A DNA stretch of 64,000 nucleotides from UBA11986 sp031402435. Lineage in GTDB: Bacteria; Bacteroidota; Ignavibacteria; UBA10030; UBA6906. The notes below the pieces were generated by a model. The model saw only the letters and a list, made by a program, of their open reading frames with translations, was not told the DNA's origin and made no database searches. Shown piece by piece: positions 9,084-15,595 of this stretch. Each line of letters starts with the position of its first letter. The stretch's first letter is position 1. The stretch spans positions 3,667 through 67,666 of the forward strand of contig JANNSJ010000065.1 of assembly GCA_031402435.1 (NCBI GenBank). The letters are read 5' to 3'. The translations under genes and the position numbers were made by a program.

Positions 9084-9709
9084 GCATTCCTCTCCTGAAG
9101 GTAGAGCAACTTGCTCCTCATCTTCTTCAATCCCCTGAACAAATGTGTCTTCACCGTTCCCTCCGAACATTTCAGAATACCGCTCACCTGTTTTGTCGAG
9201 AGGCCGTCGATGTGCCGGAGGATGACGACAGCGCGTTGGAGTGTCGACAGTTCGTGCAACGCCCGCTCAATGTGTGCCGTCTTCTCTTCATTCTCTGCAT
9301 TGCGATCGTGGGAAGCAATGTTTGTAACAGCGGTATCCATGATGTCAACAGTACGCTCCTCTTTTCGTTTCAAGTATTTCACGTGGTTCAGTGCGAGGTT
9401 CGTCGTTATTCTATACAACCATGTACTGAATTCCGCTTCGCCGCGAAAGGAGGACAGGGCTGCATGCACTTTGATGAACACTTCCTGGACAATTTCCTCG
9501 GCTCCGTCATGGTTCCTCACAAAGCTGTACGCGATATTGTACGTTTGCTTTATATGGATTTCGACCAGGCTCTGGAATGCGTGATGGCTCCCCGCCCTGG
9601 CTTCAAGGATAAGTTGCTGCTCCCCCCGGAAGGGTTCGCCCTGTCGGGGCTCGCCCGAGGTGGGCCTGCCCGGATCGGGCCTGCCCGAGACGGGCTCAGC
9701 AGCAGTCAT
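9080..9709 (-). CDS. ECF RNA polymerase sigma factor
   Basis: A sigma-70 family ECF factor of about 209 residues. Sigma-2 covers about residues 35-105 (AEEIVQEVFIKV, then FRGEAEFSTWLYRIT) and sigma-4 about 140-205 (LSTLQRAVVILRHIDGLSTKQV and an HTH with SEGTVKTHLFRG). The first 30 residues are an unusual low-complexity tail of xG[RE]Px repeats encoded by a 15-bp DNA repeat. An AAAGGAA site favours the ATG that begins MTAAEP over an ATG two codons earlier. It is first in an operon with its anti-sigma factor, and a possible ECF-type promoter lies just upstream. Confidence 0.92.
   Translation of the reverse strand: MTAAEPVSGRPDPGRPTSGEPRQGEPFRGEQQLILEARAGSHHAFQSLVEIHIKQTYNIAYSFVRNHDGAEEIVQEVFIKVHAALSSFRGEAEFSTWLYRITTNLALNHVKYLKRKEERTVDIMDTAVTNIASHDRNAENEEKTAHIERALHELSTLQRAVVILRHIDGLSTKQVSGILKCSEGTVKTHLFRGLKKMRSKLLYLQERNA
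9632..9697. repeat. 15-bp tandem repeat inside the sigma factor N-terminus
   Basis: Four consecutive imperfect 15-bp units start at 9632, 9647, 9662 and 9677, with a partial fifth at 9692. On the plus strand each begins GGG(C/T)(T/C)(C/T)GCCC. Because 15 is a multiple of three, the copies stay in frame and encode five-residue units (SGRPD, PGRPT, SGEPR, QGEPF, RGEQQ). Copy number could vary without breaking the gene. Confidence 0.85.
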
Positions 9710-9740
9710 GCGCATTTCCTTTGGTATGTCGGATTCCAAT

Positions 9741-9771
9741 GATTAGACAGTCGGGAGGTTGGAACGGTTGA
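9741..9771 (-). promoter_or_regulatory. candidate ECF-type promoter of the sigma operon
   Basis: On the minus strand TGTCAACC (9764-9771) and GTCTAA (9741-9746) are separated by 17 bp and end about 30 bp before the sigma start codon. An AAC-containing -35 with a GTC-containing -10 is the usual shape of ECF promoters, so autoregulation is plausible. The same -35 bases also read TTGACA on the plus strand and could serve the EthD gene instead. Confidence 0.4.
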
Positions 9772-9908
9772 CAGGGATTCTTCCTCTTATACAGTAGTTG
9801 GAGGGGAATGTTACGGGAAGGAAGAAGGAGTCTACCTTGCTTTTCCATCATTGCATGGGTATATTTTGTAGGTTATTGTCCGTTCATTCACTCAATCAAG
9901 ATACTCTC

Positions 9909-10211
9909 ATGACAAAACTCATTGCCCTCTACCGCAAGCCTGCCGATCCGGCTGAATTTGACAAGCACTATTTCGAGATCCATACCCCTCTGGTAAAGAA
10001 ATACCCCGGTCTTCGCAAACTGGAAATCACGAAAGTAACGGGGGCGCCCATTGGCGAGGCCAAGTTCCATATACTTTGCGAGATGTCATTCGATAGTAAG
10101 AACGCCATGGATGCCGCTCTTTCGTCGTCCGAGGGGAAAGCTGTTGCGAGGGATCTCATGAGCTTCGCTGCGGACGTGGTGACGGTGTTTATTGGCGAGG
10201 ATGCCTCTTGA
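9909..10211 (+). CDS. EthD family protein
   Basis: A 100-residue cytoplasmic protein of the EthD fold, a small dimeric alpha-beta barrel of the ferredoxin-like superfamily. Typical features are the N-terminal strand MTKLIALYRKP, the FDKHYFEIHTPLVKKYPG helix with its conserved HxPL-type turn, and a C-terminal FAADVVTVFIGE strand. Related proteins take part in oxidation or rearrangement of small or aromatic compounds, often beside catabolic genes; the reaction here is unknown. The ATG was chosen because residues upstream of it are not conserved-looking and the family starts with this strand. A crotonase-family gene follows 110 bp downstream, after a REP-like palindrome. Confidence 0.85.
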   Translation: MTKLIALYRKPADPAEFDKHYFEIHTPLVKKYPGLRKLEITKVTGAPIGEAKFHILCEMSFDSKNAMDAALSSSEGKAVARDLMSFAADVVTVFIGEDAS

Positions 10212-10219
10212 GAGACTTG

Positions 10220-10291
10220 AACCCAAAGCACAAAGCCTTCCCCCTCCGGTTCTTCTTTGTAGAGCTTTGTGTTCTTCGTGTCTTTGTGGTG
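10220..10291. repeat. REP-like palindromic intergenic element, copy 2
   Basis: A short intergenic palindrome between the EthD and crotonase genes. CACAAAGC (10229-10236) pairs with GCTTTGTG (10264-10271), and the right flank reads TTCTTCGTGTCTTTGTGG, matching the style of the element at 3343-3422. The left arm is partly degenerate. It lies in the gap just before the downstream start codon and could influence its 5' leader. Confidence 0.55.
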
Positions 10292-10321
10292 AATCTTTAA
10301 CCATTGTTCAATCGAGATAGA

Positions 10322-11179
10322 ATGACTAAATATTCCGGAAAACACCCCAAAGAGATTGCCTTCAATAATCTCATTTACACCAAAGGCAATTGGCGGGCAA
10401 CGATCACCATTAACCGCCCCAAGGTGCATAATTGTCTGAACCTGGAAACACTCCATGAGTTAAGCGCCGCGTTTCAGGATGCGGCGTGGGATGACAACGT
10501 TGCCGTCATCATTCTTACCGGAGCCGGGGATAAGGCGTTCTGCACCGGGGCCGACATGAAAGAGTGGAACGAAGAGTTTCTTGAAACACCCAACGACTTT
10601 TATAAGTGGATGGGCGTGTTCATGGAAACATTCGAGCGGCTCCGTAACATTGGCAAACCAACAGTGGCGCGGTTGAATGGCATGGTGGTGGGAGGAGGGA
10701 ACGAGCTGCAAATGTCATGCGACCTGGCCATTGCTGCAGATGACATTTACATTGGCCATGCGGGAACATCGCGTGGAAGTGTGGCGGCTGCAGGCGCGAC
10801 ACAATGGCTTCCGCTGATCATCGGTGAGCGGCGAGCGCGGGAAGTATTGTTGCTGAATGAGAAAATCCCGGCGAAGAAGGCTCTTGAATGGGGACTCATC
10901 AATCAAGTAGTACCGCGGAAAAAACTCGACAGGGCAGTCGATGAGATGGCCGAAAAACTTGTGAACAAACTCCCCGAGTGTACACGCTACACCAAGCAAC
11001 AGCTCAACTTCTGGCGTGATTTCTCCTGGTCTCTTACGATCGGACATTTGCGTGATTGGCTGACCGTACATACTTCGTCGATGGAGATTCAAGAAGGCAT
11101 CAAAGCATTCAACCAGAAGCGGGAGATCGATTACAAAGCCCTGAGAAAAAAGATGGCAAACAAGAAGAACAAAGGATAG
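10322..11179 (+). CDS. crotonase superfamily enoyl-CoA hydratase/hydrolase
   Basis: A 285-residue crotonase-fold enzyme acting on a CoA thioester. Visible are the AGDKAFCTGADMKEW oxyanion-hole segment, GMVVGGGNELQMSCDLAIA, and the C-terminal ALEWGLINQVVP. The active-site region reads GHAGTSRGSVAAAGATQWLPL rather than the common GxPExxxGxxPGxGG. This resembles MenB and the ring-opening 6-oxocyclohexene-carbonyl-CoA hydrolase (BamA/Oah) branch, from memory of those families. The protein is shorter than Oah (about 375 residues), so the exact reaction stays open. The ATG used is six codons inside the longest frame; the upstream TTG has no ribosome binding site. It is followed after 5 bp by the BNR lipoprotein gene. 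Confidence 0.82.
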   Translation: MTKYSGKHPKEIAFNNLIYTKGNWRATITINRPKVHNCLNLETLHELSAAFQDAAWDDNVAVIILTGAGDKAFCTGADMKEWNEEFLETPNDFYKWMGVFMETFERLRNIGKPTVARLNGMVVGGGNELQMSCDLAIAADDIYIGHAGTSRGSVAAAGATQWLPLIIGERRAREVLLLNEKIPAKKALEWGLINQVVPRKKLDRAVDEMAEKLVNKLPECTRYTKQQLNFWRDFSWSLTIGHLRDWLTVHTSSMEIQEGIKAFNQKREIDYKALRKKMANKKNKG

Positions 11180-11184
11180 CTCCC

Positions 11185-13134
11185 ATGAAGTATCCCGGTC
11201 TCCTGTCTTCGGTCTCCTGTCTTCTGTTGCTTGCCTGTTCCTCTTCCCCCCAACTCATCAAATGGGAATTCACCGGCGGACCATACGCGCAGAACATTTC
11301 GGCTGTCTTCGTCGATGAGCATGACACTTCCCATCTCATGGCTGCACTCGCAACCGGCGATGTTTACTCTTCAAAGAACGGGGGCATCTCCTGGGCCAGG
11401 CTCTCTACTCTGCCGGCGAATACAGCCATCCGCCGTTTCATTCAGCATCCCGACGAACCAAAACGCTTCTTCGTGGCAACCACGACCGGAGTATTCCTGT
11501 CCACGAACGCGGGCGAAAATTGGAATCCGGTCACGATTGATCTTGCTTCTTCCAACCCGCAATCCTATATCCTTGCCGTTGAGCCGTACAATACGCAAGT
11601 CATGTACACAGGGCTTACCGGACGAGGCATCTATAAGTCCACCGATGGCGGCACAAGCTGGAGAGCGATCAATGGCGGCCTTGATTCACTATCGCTTTTG
11701 AAATCCGATGTCTACGACATCGTGATTGATCCATCCAAGCCGGACAATGTGTATGCGGCAGTCGGGGGAATCGGCGTTGTCAAATCGACAAATGGCGGCG
11801 GTTCGTGGACAACACTCACGTCAATCATCGGTTCGGGTGGAGTAGCTCCGACGAGCATTGTGCAGAGTCGAAAATCTCCGGCGGTGCTTTGCTTCGGCAT
11901 GGAAGCTGGGAGTATCTATAAGTCGGTGGACGGTGGACAGACATGGAGTCCGACACGATTCGGTTCAGGAAATAACTCGCCGGTTTGCTTGCTGGTTGAT
12001 CCCGTTCATTCCGAGGTTCTCTACGCGGGGACAGAGAACGATGTGAGTATGTCTACCGACTTTGGCACGACGTGGAAGTCCGTTGCCAATGAGTTGCCCC
12101 ACGTTGCAACAGCAATTGCCATTGCCTCCGGCGAACCGAATCCAACATTGTACGCATATGGAGAAGGCATTGGCCTCAGCAAGTCGACAGATGCAGGATC
12201 GTCCTGGTCGACGATGCAAGTCCATCTCGGTGGCTCAACTGTAAGTGCCATGGCGGGAAATAAGCGGCGCGATGTATTGTATGCCGCGGTTGGCGCATCT
12301 GTGCATCAATGGAATCCGCAATCTCGAGCATGGAGTTCTGCAAGCAACAACCTGACCGGAGGAGCCATAGCCTCAATTGCCGTTGCCACAGATTCATCGT
12401 CAAATGTGTATGCCGCAACTGCGAACGGTATCTTCAGCACAAGCGATGGCGGCAATTCCTGGCGTGCAGGTTCGCCACAGATGCGCGGGAAATCCGTGAG
12501 CCTGATTGCTACACATCCCATTTTCACCACGCGGATTCTCGCTGAGACCCAATCGGAACTCTTCGCTTCCACCAACAAGGGCGTCACATGGACTCCGACA
12601 AGACCACTGGATGATCGGTACCGTGTACGTTCATTCACGTTCAGCAATACCAATGCAGGTGTTGTTCTGGGGGCAACGGAACGGAGTGGCGTGATTCTTT
12701 CAACGAATGGGGGCCTCTCGTGGGAGAGAAATCAATACGGCTTGGAATCCAATGACCTCACGACTGTAACGTTTAATGAAGAAGACAAGCAAACGTTGTA
12801 TGCCTGGACGGTACGCGGAACCGGATTTCGTTCAATGAACAAGGGTCTGGTGTGGGACCGTTATGCTACTCCATGGCAGCCGGGAGATCAGGTGAGTATT
12901 GCTGTTGATCGTTACAAGCCATCGGATGTTGTTGCATTTATCCGTCCGGATCGATTCTACTATTCCGTATCCGGCGGGGCAAGGTGGTTCTCCTTACCAG
13001 TTGATTCACTCCTGGGGGATGTTGCCGCGACGTATTGGGATTCCGAGAGAGGGTGGTTCTATGTCAGCGTAAAAAACCTCGGTGTGTATCGGATTGTACT
13101 TCGGGAGTATCTAAAAGAAGTATTTGAGGAATGA
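11185..13134 (+). CDS. BNR/sortilin-like repeat lipoprotein
   Basis: A 649-residue lipoprotein: signal peptide with lipobox LLLLAC near residue 17, then at least ten BNR/Asp-box style blades with the pattern S(T/K)(D/N)GGxSW (for example STDGGTSWRAI and STNGGGSWTTL). Such proteins fold as one or two beta-propellers and act on or bind substrates at the cell surface. No sialidase catalytic triad was recognised. It has no T9SS tail, unlike other propeller proteins in this window, so it is probably anchored through its lipid. The ATG sits 5 bp after the crotonase stop, so the two genes are likely cotranscribed. Confidence 0.8.
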   Translation: MKYPGLLSSVSCLLLLACSSSPQLIKWEFTGGPYAQNISAVFVDEHDTSHLMAALATGDVYSSKNGGISWARLSTLPANTAIRRFIQHPDEPKRFFVATTTGVFLSTNAGENWNPVTIDLASSNPQSYILAVEPYNTQVMYTGLTGRGIYKSTDGGTSWRAINGGLDSLSLLKSDVYDIVIDPSKPDNVYAAVGGIGVVKSTNGGGSWTTLTSIIGSGGVAPTSIVQSRKSPAVLCFGMEAGSIYKSVDGGQTWSPTRFGSGNNSPVCLLVDPVHSEVLYAGTENDVSMSTDFGTTWKSVANELPHVATAIAIASGEPNPTLYAYGEGIGLSKSTDAGSSWSTMQVHLGGSTVSAMAGNKRRDVLYAAVGASVHQWNPQSRAWSSASNNLTGGAIASIAVATDSSSNVYAATANGIFSTSDGGNSWRAGSPQMRGKSVSLIATHPIFTTRILAETQSELFASTNKGVTWTPTRPLDDRYRVRSFTFSNTNAGVVLGATERSGVILSTNGGLSWERNQYGLESNDLTTVTFNEEDKQTLYAWTVRGTGFRSMNKGLVWDRYATPWQPGDQVSIAVDRYKPSDVVAFIRPDRFYYSVSGGARWFSLPVDSLLGDVAATYWDSERGWFYVSVKNLGVYRIVLREYLKEVFEE

Positions 13135-13150
13135 AGGGGAAGTACAGATT

Positions 13151-13594
13151 GTGGGATTGAGAGGTGGCGCAAAACGGATTGTGTTCACGCTGCTGTTGCT
13201 GAATCCATTCCATGTCATTGCTCAGTCGTTGGGTGAAAGGGATACGGGTTTCAAAATCGTATTGGAACACCGGACTGAAAAGCCGATGGGATATCAGGCA
13301 CATATTACAACGACCAGCACATATCCGTGCGAAGGGTATTCGCTTAAGACAAGGGTTCGGTGGTACAATGATACGGTGAATGTTTACGTGTTGGGTCTTC
13401 TTCGGCCCTCACCGTGCATCCAGAGCAGTGCTGAAGCTTCCGGTTCGGTATTCATGGGGGAATTGAAGGAGGGCACCTCTTTTATTCGTATTGAATATCG
13501 TGGAGATGTTGACCTGCATAAGGTCATCCGATCCAAATCACGTGTTGCGACACGTTCCATACGGGCAACATTTACAGAACTCAAAGGAAACTGA
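13151..13594 (+). CDS. small secreted protein, function unknown
   Basis: A protein of about 147 residues with a hydrophobic N-terminal segment (IVFTLLLLNPFHVIAQ) that reads as a signal peptide. The rest is beta-strand rich, with two cysteines (in YPCEGYSL and RPSPCIQ) that could form a disulfide. I do not recognise the family. The start is uncertain: a GTG preceded at some distance by AGGGGA is preferred, while a TTG nine codons earlier would overlap the upstream gene by 11 bp. It lies 3 bp before the multihaem cytochrome start, so it may assist that protein, but this is only positional inference. Confidence 0.6.
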   Translation: MGLRGGAKRIVFTLLLLNPFHVIAQSLGERDTGFKIVLEHRTEKPMGYQAHITTTSTYPCEGYSLKTRVRWYNDTVNVYVLGLLRPSPCIQSSAEASGSVFMGELKEGTSFIRIEYRGDVDLHKVIRSKSRVATRSIRATFTELKGN

Positions 13595-13597
13595 TTC

Positions 13598-15463
13598 ATG
13601 AAGCAACGATATGTGATTGGAGCATACACGCTCATTATTCTCGGCATCACTGCGTTTGCGCTCCCGGGCGATCGTACGGTTGTTCTGCCTGGTACGCAGC
13701 CTAACATCGTGCAAACGTTCGATCCGTACAACTCCGGCACGAGCGCGTGTCAGACATGCCACCAAACGCAAGGAGCAGGAAGAGTTGTCACGATTACACA
13801 GGACTGGCAGGGAAGTATGATGGCACATGCGGCGCGTGATCCGATTTTTTACGCTGCTGTTGCCGTTGCCAACAAGCGTATCAACGGCGTGGGAGAATTT
13901 TGCATCCGATGTCATTCACCAACCGGCTGGCTTGAAGGACGGTCAACCGGAGGGAGAGGCGATTCTCTCCGTGCCAACGACCTGAATGGTGTTCAATGCG
14001 ACTTCTGCCATCGCATGAAAGATCCGATGATCCCCGATTCGACGATCAACCCTCCCGTGCCCGGGTATGGCAACGGAATGTTTGCGGTACAAACGCTCCG
14101 TGCGACAAAGCGTGGGCCGTACAGTGATGCGTTTCCCATCCATGCCGTGCAGGCAGATTCTTTTTATCGTTCAGGAAATTTCTGCGGCGTTTGTCACAAT
14201 GTGAGCAATCCGCTGTACGCGACAGATCCGGTTACGCAATCGCCGCATACGTACAGTCCAATTGAGCGCACGTACAGTGAATGGAAGTTGAGCTGGTGGG
14301 GGACACAGGGAGAGATGGGATCCTGTCAATCGTGCCACATGCCGCCAACAACAGGTTACGGATGCAACATCACCGGGTCACCATTGCGGAATGATTTGCC
14401 CCGCCACGACTTAACGGGAGGCAATACCTTTCTTCCTGATATTCTCGCGGACTTCTGGACCGGACTTGATACTGCGCGCATTGCGCTCGGCAAGCAACGG
14501 GCCATTGAAACTCTGCAAGACGCCGCTTCACTCGATGCCGACGCCTTCCGCCGGAACGACACAGTCACGGCACGCGTGCGCGTAACGAATCTCACCGGTC
14601 ACAAACTCCCCACCGGCTATCCGGAAGGGCGAAGAGTATGGCTGAATCTCGTTGGCCGCAACACGAACGGTGATACCATCTTCCAATCGGGAGAATACAA
14701 TTTTCAGACGGCCGATCTCACGCTTGATCCTCAGATAAAAGTATACCAGATAAAGCCCGGCCTCACCGCTGCACGCGCCAGCCAGTATGGACTGTCGCCG
14801 GGGCCGTCGTTCCATTTCGTTCTCAACGACACGATCTTTTCGGACAATAGAATCCCCCCCGTTGGATTTACCAATGCTGCCTTCGCGTCACACATGGCCC
14901 AACCCATTGCATACACGTATGCCGATGGACAATTCTGGGACATCACGACGTATCATCTTCCTGCCGCTGTCGCGACGGTATCGGCAACACTCTATTATCA
15001 AACATCAAGCAAGGAGTATATTACATTCTTGCGGGATGAGAATATTGGCAACACGGAGGACTGGAAGCATTGGGGGGATAGTTTGTATTCTGCATGGAGC
15101 AGAAGGGGGAAGTCACGACCGGTCTCAATGGGAAGCATTACGGTGCAGGTGTCAGACTCAACGACGGGGTTCAAGGATCCGGAATTGAATGTTCCTGCAC
15201 AAGCATCACTCAAACAGAATTATCCGAACCCTTTCAATCCAACAACGACTATGGAATTCAGCATCGACCGGGCAGCATATGTCACGCTCAAGGTGTTTGA
15301 TATTACGGGTCGTGAAGTTGTAACGGTGGTGAAGGGAAGGATGACCGCAGGAGAATACCGTTACACCTTTGACGCAAAAGATTTGCCGAGTGGGATCTAT
15401 CTCTATAGACTGACAACGGACAACAATACCTCGCTGGTGAAGAAGTTGATGTTGCTGAGGTGA
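13598..15463 (+). CDS. five-haem cytochrome c with T9SS sorting domain
   Basis: A 621-residue exported protein with a signal peptide followed by five CxxCH haem-c motifs near residues 51, 102, 134, 196 and 243. Additional histidines between them could act as distal ligands. A region of about 250 residues without haem motifs follows (beta-rich, residues 280-520). The C-terminus is a T9SS type A sorting domain beginning QNYPNPFNP and ending in SLVKKLMLLR. Haem would be attached in the periplasm and the protein then moved to the cell surface. The haem spacing resembles the multihaem cytochromes of the c554/NrfA-like class, but no catalytic site is evident. It ends the plus-strand run, and a terminator follows. 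Confidence 0.88.
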   Translation: MKQRYVIGAYTLIILGITAFALPGDRTVVLPGTQPNIVQTFDPYNSGTSACQTCHQTQGAGRVVTITQDWQGSMMAHAARDPIFYAAVAVANKRINGVGEFCIRCHSPTGWLEGRSTGGRGDSLRANDLNGVQCDFCHRMKDPMIPDSTINPPVPGYGNGMFAVQTLRATKRGPYSDAFPIHAVQADSFYRSGNFCGVCHNVSNPLYATDPVTQSPHTYSPIERTYSEWKLSWWGTQGEMGSCQSCHMPPTTGYGCNITGSPLRNDLPRHDLTGGNTFLPDILADFWTGLDTARIALGKQRAIETLQDAASLDADAFRRNDTVTARVRVTNLTGHKLPTGYPEGRRVWLNLVGRNTNGDTIFQSGEYNFQTADLTLDPQIKVYQIKPGLTAARASQYGLSPGPSFHFVLNDTIFSDNRIPPVGFTNAAFASHMAQPIAYTYADGQFWDITTYHLPAAVATVSATLYYQTSSKEYITFLRDENIGNTEDWKHWGDSLYSAWSRRGKSRPVSMGSITVQVSDSTTGFKDPELNVPAQASLKQNYPNPFNPTTTMEFSIDRAAYVTLKVFDITGREVVTVVKGRMTAGEYRYTFDAKDLPSGIYLYRLTTDNNTSLVKKLMLLR

Positions 15464-15494
15464 TCGGATCAAATTCGAGTATTGAACAAAAAAT

Positions 15495-15532
15495 GCCCCG
15501 CCTCTGCAAATTGAGGGCGGGGTCTTTCTTTA
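15495..15532 (+). terminator. rho-independent terminator after the cytochrome gene
   Basis: A perfect GC-rich stem (CCCCGCC at 15496-15502 with GGCGGGG at 15516-15522) has a 13-base loop and is followed by a T-rich tail, TCTTTCTTT. It lies about 30 bp past the cytochrome stop. An A-rich stretch on the left could also let it work for the convergent minus-strand gene. Confidence 0.85.
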
Positions 15533-15595
15533 CAGCTACCTTTGCTCGCGTGCTATCTCAATAGAGTCATCCTCCGGCCATTCCGGGGATACGTC

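Noticed and set aside
9143..9742. A 199-codon open frame on the plus strand
   Set aside because: It is antisense to the ECF sigma factor, which has clear sigma-2 and sigma-4 regions.
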